DNA of 64,000 nt from CAVUCH01 sp963739995 (GCA_963739995.1 CAVUCH010000022.1:62001-126000); one strand, 5' to 3'; numbered from the stretch's first letter, positions 45,231 through 54,898 are shown. Made by a program: numbers and translations. The notes: generated from the sequence alone by a model not told the origin.

Positions 45231-47006
45231 GTGCCGTCGCCGGCCAGCCCGTCGGGCCGGCAGCAGTGCTCGCGATACCCTCAAACGTCAGCCGTGCACA
45301 CGGGACCTCCAGCCGCCGTCGACGTGGACCGCCGGGCTCAGCTCGAACGCTCGCTTGCGCTCGCGCGTACGGCCCTGGCGCTGCTGGCGCTGGTGGTCGT
45401 CCTGAACGAACTTCCCGTGTCGGGCGAGATTACCCCTCTGACCGGCAACCTGATCATTGCCTACAACGTGTATGCACTCCTGGCCGCGGTGCTCATCGGA
45501 GTGATGCGTCCCCGGCCCGCGTTCGGGGCGCTGCTGCACGTGGGTGACATCCTGTGGGCCGTGGCAATCACCACGGGCGTGGAGTCTCTCGGCAGCACGC
45601 CCTCCGTCCTCAATCTCTTCGTGCTCGTGAGCGCGGGATACCGCTGGGGCCTGCGGGAAACCCTTCTGACGGGTATAACCACAGCCGGCCTGCATCTCCT
45701 GGCCACCATCATGATGGCGGGTGGTAGCCCATCCACGATGCCACTCGTCCGAAGCCCGGTCATCACGGGCTCTCTCTATCTCCTCGGGCTGGCGTGGATG
45801 ATCGGCTACCTGGCCGACGAACAGAACCGGGCGCGTGCGCACGCGGCGGCGACGACCCGGGTGCTCGCCGCGGTCGATTTCGCCGGGGGCCTGCGTGCGA
45901 GTCTGCAGCGCGTGCTGACGATTCTGATCACCACGTTCCGCGCGGAACAGGTGGTGATGCTTTTCGAGGAGAGCGCAAGCGGACGGGTCTACCGCTGGTC
46001 GCTTACGGAGGTCGACGCCGCGGTCCGGCTGGACGAGCTGCCAGCCTTCGACCGGGAGGGCTGGCTTTTTCCGGTGTCGGCCTCGACGCGAGCCTGGCGC
46101 CTCAGGCGGCGGCGAGGACACGTCACCGGGGTGTCGGACATCGTCGTGCGCCGGCGCCGCAGCCGCCGGGCCATGCCGGCCGCCTCGCGCGTCCCGTTCA
46201 GAGAGAGTGCCCTGGTCGCAGTGCTGGGGATCAGCGGTGAGTGGAGCGGGCGGCTGCTCATCCTCGATCCGGGCACCCGGTCCGACACGCGCACGGTGGA
46301 CTGGCTCGCCACGCTGGCAGCCCATCTGGCGCCGGCGTTGTACAGTCTGTACCTGCTTCGGCGCTTGCGGTCCCGCGTCACCGTCGTCGAACGCACGCGT
46401 CTGGCACGTGACCTGCACGATGGTCTCATCCAGACGCTCGTCGGCGTCGAGATGCAGCTCGCGGCCTTGCAGCGCCGCGCCGCAGCAGGTCACACCGTGA
46501 ACCCGGCGGAAATCATGCGCGCGCAGGAACAATTGCACGGAGAGGTTGTCAACGCTCGTGAACTGATGCAGCGGCTCAAGCCGGTCACCCTCAACCCCGC
46601 CGATCTCCCGGGCCGGCTGGCCGATCTCACCGAGCGCTTCCGCCGCGACACAGGGATCGAGACGCAGTTCGTCAGCGCCGTGGATGAGGAGCTCGATATG
46701 TCGCCGCGGCTCGCGCGGGAACTGGTGCGCATTGTGCAGGAGGCCCTCGTCAACATCCGGAAGCACAGCGGGGCCTCGCAGGTCGTCGTACGTTTCGCCG
46801 CCTCGGCGACGAACTGGACGCTGGGCATCGACGACGACGGGCGTGGTTTCGACCCGGCGGGCCGCCACACGCTGGACGATCTCGATCGCACGCGGCGGGG
46901 ACCCGCGCTGATCAAGGAGCGCGTACGAGGCATCCGCGGCGACCTGGTGCTCGATTCAGGGCCGGGGCGTGGCACTTCTCTGCAAATCAGCATTCCTCGC
47001 GCATGA
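45231..47006 (+). CDS. Membrane sensor histidine kinase (NarL/LiaS type, HisKA_3)
   Basis: About six hydrophobic segments in residues 30-200 form the sensor, followed by a GAF-like region and a HisKA_3 dimerisation domain RTRLARDLHDGLIQTLVGVEMQL with the phospho-acceptor His. A HATPase_c domain follows with VQEALVNIRKHS (N box), IDDDGRGFD (G1) and SGPGRGTSLQI (G2). GTG 45231 gives 591 residues; GTG 45294 or 45324 are also possible. The ATG of the response regulator overlaps its stop. The signal is unknown. Confidence 0.87.
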   Translation: MPSPASPSGRQQCSRYPQTSAVHTGPPAAVDVDRRAQLERSLALARTALALLALVVVLNELPVSGEITPLTGNLIIAYNVYALLAAVLIGVMRPRPAFGALLHVGDILWAVAITTGVESLGSTPSVLNLFVLVSAGYRWGLRETLLTGITTAGLHLLATIMMAGGSPSTMPLVRSPVITGSLYLLGLAWMIGYLADEQNRARAHAAATTRVLAAVDFAGGLRASLQRVLTILITTFRAEQVVMLFEESASGRVYRWSLTEVDAAVRLDELPAFDREGWLFPVSASTRAWRLRRRRGHVTGVSDIVVRRRRSRRAMPAASRVPFRESALVAVLGISGEWSGRLLILDPGTRSDTRTVDWLATLAAHLAPALYSLYLLRRLRSRVTVVERTRLARDLHDGLIQTLVGVEMQLAALQRRAAAGHTVNPAEIMRAQEQLHGEVVNARELMQRLKPVTLNPADLPGRLADLTERFRRDTGIETQFVSAVDEELDMSPRLARELVRIVQEALVNIRKHSGASQVVVRFAASATNWTLGIDDDGRGFDPAGRHTLDDLDRTRRGPALIKERVRGIRGDLVLDSGPGRGTSLQISIPRA

Positions 47007-47707
47007 CCGAGCACGTCGCATCCACTCGCATCGTCATCGCCGATGACCACCCCATTTTTCGCGACGGGCTCCGGCGGCTGCTCGAGTCGGAGCAGGGATA
47101 CCAGATCGTGGGCGAAGCCGTGGATGCGATCACGGCGGTCACCCTGGTTCGGGAGCACACGCCCGATATCCTGCTCCTCGATCTCTTCATGCCGTATGGC
47201 GGAGGGATTGCGACCTTGCGGGATCTCGCGATCGATCCGCCATCCACGCGCATCATCCTGCTGACCGCCGCGATCGAGCCCGGCGAGATCCTCACGGCGG
47301 TTCATCTCGGCGCGCGCGGGATCATCACCAAGGACTCCGCGACGGCGCTCCTCTTCAAGTGCATTCAGCGGGTCCTCGCGGGGGAGTACTGGCTCGATCG
47401 GGGCGCGGTCGGAGACCTCGTGCAGGCCCTGGTGGCGGCCGGCGCCCAGGAGGGTCGCCGGGCGGGTCCACCACCGCTGACCCGCCGGGAGCTCGAGATC
47501 ATCGCCACCGTGGTCGAAGGGGCGAGCAACCGCGAGGTGGCCGAGCGTTTCGGGCTCAGTCCACAGACGGTGAAGAACCATCTGTCAAATATCTTCGACA
47601 AGCTGGGCGTGTCCAATCGCCTCGAGCTGGCGCTTTACGCCGTGAATCACCAGCTGTTCCCCTCCCGCCGCGATCCGCCGTCCCGCCCTCCGGGTTCATC
47701 CCGTTAA
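47003..47707 (+). CDS. LuxR/NarL-family response regulator
   Basis: The 234-residue regulator has a receiver with IVIADDHPIFRDGL, the phosphorylated Asp in DILLLDLFMP and the Lys in IITKDSA. The GerE-type helix-turn-helix is LTRRELEIIATVVEGASNRE...LSPQTVKNHLSNIFDKLGV. It overlaps the kinase gene by four bases and is its evident partner. The C-terminal tail after LFPSRRD is short and basic. Confidence 0.93.
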   Translation: MTEHVASTRIVIADDHPIFRDGLRRLLESEQGYQIVGEAVDAITAVTLVREHTPDILLLDLFMPYGGGIATLRDLAIDPPSTRIILLTAAIEPGEILTAVHLGARGIITKDSATALLFKCIQRVLAGEYWLDRGAVGDLVQALVAAGAQEGRRAGPPPLTRRELEIIATVVEGASNREVAERFGLSPQTVKNHLSNIFDKLGVSNRLELALYAVNHQLFPSRRDPPSRPPGSSR

Positions 47708-47718
47708 GAGGCCGCCCG

Positions 47719-47756
47719 CGTACCAGGTACTCGTCGATCGCAGGTACCAGGTACTC
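47719..47756. repeat. Direct pair of GTACCAGGTACTCG words
   Basis: The 14-nt word GTACCAGGTACTCG occurs at 47719-47732 and 47743-47756, a 24-nt period. Each contains the near-palindrome GTACCAGGTAC. It lies just after the response regulator stop and may be a remnant of the tandem-word repeats seen elsewhere in the window. Confidence 0.6.
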
Positions 47757-47852
47757 GAGGTCTATGGCGTGGCGTTCGGGCGACGGGCATCCTGTGTCTG
47801 CCTCTTCATTACTGGTCTCTCACCGGCACGCTGCCGGCGGATTGCATCACAT

Positions 47853-48236
47853 ATGTCCATCGTTGAGAGTGCGTCGCGCGCGCCGCGGTTTGCGCTGGAG
47901 GTGCCGGTGCGCGTCCGGCGCATAGGCGCAGACGTGTGGGAGTCCGGCCAGACGATCAACATCAGCCGGTCCGGCCTGCTGCTGGCTGTCCCCGGTTCCT
48001 TCCGATGCCACGACACCATCGAGGCGATCGTGGCGCTGTCTCAGGCGACCTTCGGTGTGGGTGACGTAAGGATGCGAGGTCGCATCGCCCGCGTGACCCA
48101 GACCGGCAGCCTCACACAGCTGGGGACGACGATCGACGAGTACCGTCTCCAGCGGGCAGACGTCTCCGAGCTGTCGATGGCAGCACCTCGACGAACCAGC
48201 CAACTGACGAATGCGTTCCCGGTAACCGCGCGCTGA
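47853..48236 (+). CDS. PilZ domain protein
   Basis: The 127-residue protein has the PilZ layout: an Arg-containing RAPRFALEVPVRVRR start and a later INISRSGLLLAV that matches the (D/N)xSxxG motif, followed by strands ending FGVGDVRMRGRIARV. PilZ domains bind cyclic di-GMP; the first Arg motif is RxxR rather than the usual RxxxR, so binding is not certain. ATG at 47853 is favoured over GTG 47769, which lies near the repeat. It follows the two-component system. Confidence 0.75.
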   Translation: MSIVESASRAPRFALEVPVRVRRIGADVWESGQTINISRSGLLLAVPGSFRCHDTIEAIVALSQATFGVGDVRMRGRIARVTQTGSLTQLGTTIDEYRLQRADVSELSMAAPRRTSQLTNAFPVTAR

Positions 48237-48605
48237 CCGCTTCCAAGCGCGTGTAAGGGCCAGGCGCAGTCACGGCGGGTTGCAGCTCGCCCCAACCAGA
48301 GTCTGTCCGGCACACGTGCGGACGTCCGCACGGCGTAGCGTGTGCCGCTTATCCTCGTCACTGAAGCCTGTACATCTGGCCCACTCCGGGCCGCGACCCC
48401 TCCATCCTTGATGTCCGGTGCCCCTGGCGCCGCCATACCGTCTCACTCTCCCGCTCTCTGGATCGCACTCGAGTGCAGTCTGTCTCCGATCAGACGAAGG
48501 TATGTCCCCGCCGTGACAAGGCCCTCGTGCGAGCCTGTGCACGATCACAGTAGTGCCGGCCGTGCAATGGGTTGCGCTCGGCGCTGATTGACGGCGAGAA
48601 CGGCT

Positions 48606-48682
48606 GTGCCCTTGCGATGTGCGGGCAGGTCATCACTCCGCGTGGTGAGTTGCTGCAACACAACGCAGATTGAAAAGGGCAC
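48606..48682 (+). promoter_or_regulatory. Structured leader that could hide the ribosome site of the Kelch/MBG gene
   Basis: GTGCCCTT (48606-48613) is the exact complement of AAGGGCAC (48675-48682). The latter overlaps the purine-rich AAAAGGG ribosome site three to ten bases before ATG 48685. Inside the enclosed ~60 nt are smaller stems such as GTTG-ctg-CAAC. This could form a closed leader that controls translation. The rest of the 448-nt gap from 48237 shows nothing I recognise. Confidence 0.4.
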
Positions 48683-48684
48683 AC

Positions 48685-51600
48685 ATGAAAGCGCGCAGGA
48701 TCGCCGGACCGCTACTCCTTCTGTTGACCATTGCTTCGTTCGGCATGTGGGTGCACGGGGCAGTGCCTGACGTGCCGACCGGGCAATGGCTGCCCGGTCC
48801 CGCGCTGGCGCAGCCGCGTGAAGGAGCGGTCAGCGTCGCACTGGACGACGGCCGCGTGCTCGTGATCGGTGGGCGCACCGCGAGTGGGCCTGTGAGCACG
48901 GTTGAAGTGTTCAATGCGAATGGTTCGCTGGCCGCTGGAGCGCACCTGCTTTCGCGACGTGCAGGACACACAGCGACCAAGCTGCCGGATGGGAGCGTCC
49001 TCGTGGTCGGCGGCACGACGCTCGTAACGACGGATGACGGCAGTGGACCGGTAACCGCGGAAACGGTGACGAACTCCGCGGAAGTCTTCGACGTGAACGC
49101 GGGTGTCTGGTATCCGGCGGCGTCGCTGTCGATCGCGCGCAGCGGGCATACGGCGACCGCGGTTGCCGATGGCCATGTCGTGGTAGCAGGCGGTGCGGGA
49201 ATGGACGGGGCGGCACTCGACTCGTTCGAGGTGTTCGATCCGGAGTCGGGGGTGTTCTCCTCGCCAGGTCTCCTCTCGGCGGCGCGTACCGAACACGCCG
49301 CCGCCGCAGCTGGCGCTACGAAGGTTCTCGTTGCCGGCGGCCGCAGCGGAAACGGGGTCTCGAACACGGCCGACGTGATTGACGTCGACGGCGGCTCGAT
49401 CGCGACGGTGGTGCTGACTGCGGCTCGCGCCGGCGCGAGCGCGACAGCGTTACTGGATGGCCGAATCCTCGTCGCCGGCGGGTCAGATGGAGTCAACGAT
49501 CTCGCCTCCGCCGAGCTCCTCGATCCGGTTACGGGCATTTCGATTCCGACCGCATCGATGGCCCAGCCACGGCGGGAACACCTGGCACTCTTGCTTGCGA
49601 ACAACAACACCGTGCTCATCACTGGTGGGAGGAGTGCAGTGGTCGCGGTGCCCGGCGCTGAGCAGTTCATTCCCTGGACGGGCGAGCTGTCATCTACCGG
49701 CAGCCCAGACACCGCTCGCACATCAGGATTGCTATCGAACCTTTCGGCTGATGGAAAGGCGTGGCTCGCTGCAGGGCGAGTAGCCGACGGAAGCTTCCCG
49801 GGTGGGGGTGAGCTTTACGGATTCGCGACAATCAAGACTGATAGGAGTGATTACTCGCCAGGCATGACGGTCGTGATGACCGGTTCGGGTTGGCAACCGG
49901 GCGAGGCTGTTTCTCTTCTCCTTCACGAGGTCGCGACCGGCCACGCGGATCGCACCTTCACCGGAATCGCCAACGATGCGGGTGACATCGTCAACAGCGA
50001 ATTCGTGGTGGACGCTCAGCACATTGGCGTGCGGTTCATGTTGACCGCACGTGGTGCCGCCTCGCAGGCGCAGACGACGTTCACTGACGGCAATCTGCAG
50101 AGCGACATTACATTCAATATCGGTCCTTCCACCGTGAACGTCGGAGACGCCCTGACTTGGACTGCGACGGCTACCTGCGACAACGGGGGCGGCCCGAACA
50201 ATACATGTGCTGCAAATGGCTTCACCGTCGGTGGTGCTGTGGCTAACACCTACAGCCTCGACATCCAACAGGCCGCAAACGCCAACTTCACCGGAGCGTC
50301 GGTCGTTACCCGACAGGTTTCTTCGACAACGGCCGGCGCTGCAGGCGGATCCTTCACGGCTCCCGCCGCAGGCACGTATTTCTACCGAATCAGACATCCC
50401 ATCCAGACGATCGGATCGAACACATGGCAGCCCGAGAATTCGGCGGTTGTGACGATCACCGTCGGCTCGTGCACGGCGCCCGCGGTGACGAACCCACCGA
50501 CGTCGCAGTCCATCACCTACGGGGAGAATGCGTCCTTCCAGGCGGCGGCCAGTGGCACTCCGACACCAACCGTGCAATGGGAGGTGAGCACCGACAACGG
50601 CGCGAATTGGAACAATCTGGGCGGCGCTACGAGCACTACCCTCTCCCTGACCCAGCCGGCCGTGACCTTGAGCGGCAATAAGTACCGCGCGGTGTTCACG
50701 AACACGTGTAACGGCACCCAGACGGCCACGACCACTGCAGCGACTCTGACGGTCCTCAAGGCCACGGCAACTGTCATGTTGAGCGACCTGACGCAGACAT
50801 ATTCCGGCAGTCCGTTGACCCCGACCGCCACCACCAACCCCGCGGGCCTGAACATCACCTGGACGGGTGCGCCGCAGACCAACGCGGGCTCGTATCCGGT
50901 CACTGCCACCGTGAACGATGCCAATTACCAGGGCTCGGCATCTGGCACGTTCGTGGTCAACGCGGCGGGCTCCACGACAGCTGTGACCTGCGCCGCCGGC
51001 CCGTTCACCTACTTGGGTGCGACAATCACGCCGTGCTCAGCGACCGTCACGGGCGTGGGAGGTCTCAACCAGTCACTGACCGTCACGTATTCGAACAACG
51101 TGAACGCGGGCGTCGCGTCAGCCGGCGCGAGCTTCGCAGGAGACGCCAATCACGACCCGAGCAGTGACTCGAAGACGTTCACCATCGACAAGGCCGCGTC
51201 GACGACGTCAATCACCTGCCCGACCAACGTGACCTACACCGGCTCGCCGCTGACGCCCTGCTCCGCGACGGCGACGGGTGCCGGCGAACTGAACGAGTCG
51301 GTCGCGGTAACCTACACGAACAACATCAACGCGGGCGCGGCGACGGCCGATGCGAGCTTCGGCGGCGACGCGAACCATACCAACAGCACGGCGACGCAGG
51401 CCGGCTTCACCATCGACAAGGCCGCGTCGACGACGTCAATCACCTGCCCGACCAACGTGACCTATACCGGCTCGCCGCTGGCGCCCTGCTCGGCGACGGC
51501 AACCGGTGCCGGCGGGCTGAACGAGTCGGTCGCGGTAACCTACACGAACAACATCAACGCGGGCGCGGCGACGGCCGATGCGAGCTTCGGCGGCGACGCG

Positions 51601-52257
51601 AACCATATCAACAGCACGGCGACGCAGGCCGGCTTCACCATCGACAAGGCCGCGTCGACGACGTCAATCACCTGCCCGTCGAGCGTGACCTATACCGGCC
51701 TGGCGCTGACGCCGTGCACGGCGACTGTGGCCGGCGTCGGTGGCCTCAACCAGCCGGTCGATGTGACCTATCTGGACAACACCAATCCCGGTATGGGCAC
51801 CGCCAACGCCACCTACTCCGGCGACACCAACCATCAGGTGAGCAGTGACACCAAGACCTTTGCGATCACCTATGGGCTATGCAGCGCGGCGGTCGGTGCC
51901 GGAGGAGTGATTCTGCAGCCGATCAACAGTGACGGGACGAGCGTGTTTGCACGCAAGGGCGGCAGCACGTTACCTGTGAAATTCCGCGTCTGTGACGCAT
52001 CCGGCAACCCGATTGCCAACCCGGCTGCCGTGTTTGCGGGCACGGGCGGCTCATTGACGATGCTGAGCGCGGTCAGAGGGACCGTCGACGTCGTGAACGA
52101 ACCGGGGGTCATGGAGATTCCCGACGCGGGGTTCCGCTTCTCCGGTAGCCAGTGGGTCTTCAACATGGCAACCAGCAATCTCGCGCAGGGCACCACGTAC
52201 ACCTTCAGAATCAACCTGGCCTCCGGCAGCATTTTGTTCAGGGCCGGAATCAAGTAG
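48685..52257 (+). CDS. Large secreted Kelch-propeller protein with MBG/Ig-like repeats
   Basis: After a signal peptide (RIAGPLLLLLTIASFGMWVHG) the N-terminal ~360 residues form Kelch repeats with the GRVLVIGGR, GSVLVVGGT, GHVVVAGGA, TKVLVAGGR, GRILVAGGS and NTVLITGGR strands. A Ig-like region with YSPGMTVVMTGSGWQPGE follows, then NPPTSQSITYGENASF, MBG-type YSGSPLTPTATTNPAG and Ig-like repeats of 76 residues, two of which are almost identical in DNA (51181-51408 and 51409-51636). The C-terminal domain contains RKGGSTLPVKFRVCDASG. At 1,190 residues it is probably an exported surface or adhesion-type protein. No sorting motif is evident. Confidence 0.82.
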   Translation: MKARRIAGPLLLLLTIASFGMWVHGAVPDVPTGQWLPGPALAQPREGAVSVALDDGRVLVIGGRTASGPVSTVEVFNANGSLAAGAHLLSRRAGHTATKLPDGSVLVVGGTTLVTTDDGSGPVTAETVTNSAEVFDVNAGVWYPAASLSIARSGHTATAVADGHVVVAGGAGMDGAALDSFEVFDPESGVFSSPGLLSAARTEHAAAAAGATKVLVAGGRSGNGVSNTADVIDVDGGSIATVVLTAARAGASATALLDGRILVAGGSDGVNDLASAELLDPVTGISIPTASMAQPRREHLALLLANNNTVLITGGRSAVVAVPGAEQFIPWTGELSSTGSPDTARTSGLLSNLSADGKAWLAAGRVADGSFPGGGELYGFATIKTDRSDYSPGMTVVMTGSGWQPGEAVSLLLHEVATGHADRTFTGIANDAGDIVNSEFVVDAQHIGVRFMLTARGAASQAQTTFTDGNLQSDITFNIGPSTVNVGDALTWTATATCDNGGGPNNTCAANGFTVGGAVANTYSLDIQQAANANFTGASVVTRQVSSTTAGAAGGSFTAPAAGTYFYRIRHPIQTIGSNTWQPENSAVVTITVGSCTAPAVTNPPTSQSITYGENASFQAAASGTPTPTVQWEVSTDNGANWNNLGGATSTTLSLTQPAVTLSGNKYRAVFTNTCNGTQTATTTAATLTVLKATATVMLSDLTQTYSGSPLTPTATTNPAGLNITWTGAPQTNAGSYPVTATVNDANYQGSASGTFVVNAAGSTTAVTCAAGPFTYLGATITPCSATVTGVGGLNQSLTVTYSNNVNAGVASAGASFAGDANHDPSSDSKTFTIDKAASTTSITCPTNVTYTGSPLTPCSATATGAGELNESVAVTYTNNINAGAATADASFGGDANHTNSTATQAGFTIDKAASTTSITCPTNVTYTGSPLAPCSATATGAGGLNESVAVTYTNNINAGAATADASFGGDANHINSTATQAGFTIDKAASTTSITCPSSVTYTGLALTPCTATVAGVGGLNQPVDVTYLDNTNPGMGTANATYSGDTNHQVSSDTKTFAITYGLCSAAVGAGGVILQPINSDGTSVFARKGGSTLPVKFRVCDASGNPIANPAAVFAGTGGSLTMLSAVRGTVDVVNEPGVMEIPDAGFRFSGSQWVFNMATSNLAQGTTYTFRINLASGSILFRAGIK
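51181..51864 (+). repeat. Three 228-nt tandem repeats in the Kelch/MBG gene
   Basis: The start word ACCATCGACAAGGCCGCGTC recurs at 51181, 51409 and 51637, an exact 228-nt (76-codon) period. The first two units differ at only a few positions, whereas the third has diverged. A fourth, older unit precedes at about 50970-51180. The near identity points to recent duplication or conversion and permits copy-number change in frame. Confidence 0.88.
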
Positions 52258-52289
52258 CCAAGGTCACACGCGTCGGTCCTCTGTCATAG

Positions 52290-52318
52290 ACGGCCAACCC
52301 TCATCGGGGGTTGGCCGT
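52290..52318. terminator. Strong hairpin between convergent genes
   Basis: ACGGCCAACCC (52290-52300) and GGGTTGGCCGT (52308-52318) form a perfect 11-bp stem with a 7-nt loop. It lies after the Kelch/MBG gene and before the stop of the convergent SDR gene. No T-tract follows, but position and strength suit a bidirectional terminator. Confidence 0.6.
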
Positions 52319-52397
52319 CCCGATCCACGCGTTCCGCCATTGCTCGGGGCAACGGCCCGTGCCTTCAACGACCCGCCCGGGTGAGCCCGGGCAATGC

Positions 52398-53174
52398 TCA
52401 ACGCGTCTTCTTCCCATACCCCAACTCCGCGCCGCCGGAGATGATGTGATCGACGCCCGTCGTGAACGTCGCGTCGGCGGCGAGGTAGAGGCAGAGCAAC
52501 CCCACCTCTCGCGGCGTGCCCATGCGACCGAAGGGCTGCGCCTGTTCCCCGGCCTGGCGGGTCGCAGCCGGATCCGGCGACGCGTCGATCGCCTCCTGCC
52601 ACAATGGCGTGAACACGTTTCCCGGTGACACCGAGTTGACGCGCACGTGCGGCGCCTCGTCGATGGCGAGCGCCTTGGTCAACGCCAGCACCGCACCCTT
52701 GGTGGCAACGTAGGTCGTGGCGTGCAGCTGGCCGAGGGTGGCCACCAGGCTCGCGATGTTGACAATCAGTCCCCGCGACTGCCGGAGATGGGGGAGCGCC
52801 GCCTTGCACAGCGCGAACGGGCTGACGACGTTCAGCTCCAGGATGGCGCGAAAGTCGTCGAGGCTGAACTCGTCGATGGGGCGGTGCGGCGGGTGCCAGC
52901 CGGCATTGTTGATCAGGCAGTCGATTCGGCCGTGCCGCGCAACCGTCTGCTCGAGGAGCGCCTCACGGTCGTCCTGCCGCGTCACGTCACTGCGGATGAA
53001 GGTCGCCGTGCCCGGCCCGTTGGCCGTGACACGCTCGGCAACAGCGCCCCCGAGGTCCGGCTCGAGCCCGCAGAAGACGACGTGCGCGCCCGCCTCGGCG
53101 AAGACATGGACACAGCCTTCGCCGATGCCCTTGGTGCCTCCGGTGACGATCGTCACCTTGTCGCGATAGCGCAC
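52398..53174 (-). CDS. Short-chain dehydrogenase/reductase
   Basis: The 258-residue SDR has TGGTKGIGEGC (cofactor loop, about 11-21), NNAGWHPPHRPI, a Ser in VNIASLVATLGQ, the YxxxK in TYVATKGAVLAL and SPGNVFTPLWQ. GLEPDLGGAV after strand 2 suggests NAD preference. The WHPPHRPIDE and FTPLWQE stretches resemble 17-beta-HSD14/fucose dehydrogenase-like SDRs, but the substrate is not certain. It lies 29 nt downstream of the metallophosphatase on the same strand. Confidence 0.88.
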   Translation of the reverse strand: MRYRDKVTIVTGGTKGIGEGCVHVFAEAGAHVVFCGLEPDLGGAVAERVTANGPGTATFIRSDVTRQDDREALLEQTVARHGRIDCLINNAGWHPPHRPIDEFSLDDFRAILELNVVSPFALCKAALPHLRQSRGLIVNIASLVATLGQLHATTYVATKGAVLALTKALAIDEAPHVRVNSVSPGNVFTPLWQEAIDASPDPAATRQAGEQAQPFGRMGTPREVGLLCLYLAADATFTTGVDHIISGGAELGYGKKTR

Positions 53175-53203
53175 GAAGATGGCCCCTCTCCGCCGGACCG
53201 CGA

Positions 53204-54145
53204 CTATCGTGCGGTCGCGCTCGTCCCTGCTGGCGGATCCGCAGGACGCTCGACTACGCCGGAGTCCACGGTCGTTCCGCCCCGTGCGATGACCTGGAAG
53301 TGCAGCTGGTCGCGGTCGATCTCCATCAGCATGAAGCTGAGGTCCTGGTCGTACCCCGCCGCCGTGAGCGGGCCGCGGCGGATGTTGCCTTTGCGCAGCT
53401 TGCCGGCCGCGCCCGAGGTGAAATAGTAGATCCCGCGCTGCGGATTCAACCGTTCGTAGAAGTGCTCGTGCCCCGCGAGCACGACGTCCACGCCGTGCTT
53501 CACGAACAGCGGCTCGACCAGCAACCGGAGATCGAGCTCCGATCCGTGGCGCTTGCCTGACGAGTAGAGTGGGTGATGCGCGTAGGCAATCTTCCAGCGC
53601 GCGCGCGACCCGCCGAGCTCGCGGTCGAGCCAGTCCAGCTGCACCCGATCCATGTACGTGCTGTCCATGGCAAAGAACTCGGCGGGACCCTGGGAGAACG
53701 AGTAGTACCGACGGCCGTCCATGTTGAAGCCCTTGTAGAACCGCTGATTCGGTGAATCGTGGTTGCCAAGCGCCGCGAAGAACTTGACCCCGCCGTCGAG
53801 GAGCGCCTTGTACGGCCGCTCGAACCGGCTCAGGAATTCGCCCGGACCCTCACGCCCATAGATGTTGTCGCCCAGCATCACGGCGAAGTCGAAAGGGAAC
53901 TGCGTGCGCGCCGCAACCATCCCCTCGGCGAGCTGAAACTGCTGCCTGCTGCCCGTGCCACTGTCACCGATTACGAGGAACTTGACGGAACCGTCGGCAC
54001 GGGGCAGCGTGACGGAGACATTGGCCGGCGAAGCCTGGCTCGGAGTGGCGGTCGGGGCGGCTCCAGCCAGGGATGCCCCAGCCTCCGGCCCATACCAGAC
54101 GAGGCCTGAGGCGACAACCAGGAGAAGGGTCTTGAAGCGTGGCAC
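53204..54145 (-). CDS. Secreted metallophosphoesterase (purple acid phosphatase-like)
   Basis: From GTG 54145 the 313-residue protein has a signal peptide (RFKTLLLVVASGLVWYG) and the metallophosphoesterase set: FLVIGDSGTG, MLGDNIYG, ALGNHD, YAHHPLYSSG and AGHEHFYER. The layout resembles tartrate-resistant acid phosphatase, acting outside the cytoplasm. GTG 54145 was chosen because the upstream gene ends at 54147, one base away, so the two are coupled. The substrate is not known. Confidence 0.85.
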   Translation of the reverse strand: MPRFKTLLLVVASGLVWYGPEAGASLAGAAPTATPSQASPANVSVTLPRADGSVKFLVIGDSGTGSRQQFQLAEGMVAARTQFPFDFAVMLGDNIYGREGPGEFLSRFERPYKALLDGGVKFFAALGNHDSPNQRFYKGFNMDGRRYYSFSQGPAEFFAMDSTYMDRVQLDWLDRELGGSRARWKIAYAHHPLYSSGKRHGSELDLRLLVEPLFVKHGVDVVLAGHEHFYERLNPQRGIYYFTSGAAGKLRKGNIRRGPLTAAGYDQDLSFMLMEIDRDQLHFQVIARGGTTVDSGVVERPADPPAGTSATAR

Positions 54146-54146
54146 G

Positions 54147-54758
54147 TCAGTGCCTCCCGCGCACGACCGTCGGCACAACATCCAGGATGTAGTCCACGAT
54201 CAGGTTCGCCTCGCCATCGAGGAGTACGAGGTGACGATCAAGGAAGCGGTACTCGAGTCCCTCGGGAAGTGGGTAGAGACTGGACAGCAGTTGGGCCGGC
54301 ACCGTGGCACGTGGCGCATCCTCTGGCCACGGCGTGTTCACACGCAGCGGCAATGCCAGCGGGACTTCCTGCATCGCGGCGAGCGCGTCGCGGATGTCGC
54401 GCGCCTGAAGGTCGCGCCGGATGACCGTCCGGAACTGTGGAACGACCGGGGGCGTGAAGATGTCGCCCTGGCGCGCGTCCTTGCGCGCCGCACGAACGGC
54501 CGCGGAGAGCTGCTCCTGGTGGCGCGCGATCTGTTCCGGGGTGTCGTCGCCCGAGACGTCGGCCACACCCGTCGCAAGCCTCGTTCGCAGCGCCAGGTAG
54601 GCACGCGTCCGCTCTCCGAACTCACGGAGCGAGCGTGCCTGCGGGCTGACGTCCTGGGCGCCGGCCGTCTCGAACGCGCAGCTGGTGGCGGTGAAGACGG
54701 CCAGCAGGAGAGGCGCCAGCCAGGCAGATGAATTCGGCTTCGTCAGCACACCTTCCAT
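54147..54758 (-). CDS. Hypothetical lipoprotein
   Basis: The 203-residue product starts with a signal peptide and a probable lipobox TATSC (Cys at about 27). The remainder is soluble and helix-rich, with REFGERTRAYLALRTRLA, a region IRRDLQARDIRDALA and a C-terminal PLPEGLEYRFLDRHLVLLD followed by ANLIVDYILDVVP. It resembles small periplasmic proteins seen beside acidobacterial phosphatases, but I do not recognise the family. It is directly upstream of the metallophosphatase gene. Confidence 0.7.
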   Translation of the reverse strand: MEGVLTKPNSSAWLAPLLLAVFTATSCAFETAGAQDVSPQARSLREFGERTRAYLALRTRLATGVADVSGDDTPEQIARHQEQLSAAVRAARKDARQGDIFTPPVVPQFRTVIRRDLQARDIRDALAAMQEVPLALPLRVNTPWPEDAPRATVPAQLLSSLYPLPEGLEYRFLDRHLVLLDGEANLIVDYILDVVPTVVRGRH

Positions 54759-54898
54759 TATCGCCCAGCACCGCGTCTGTTGCGCGCGGTGCGCGCGGCA
54801 TGCTCAAATGCGCGCGTCGGGCGAGGCGCGGATCGAGGCGCTCGCGGAAGCGTCCACAGGCGATCGATCTCCCCGGGACGGCAGCCGGAGGCGTGTGA

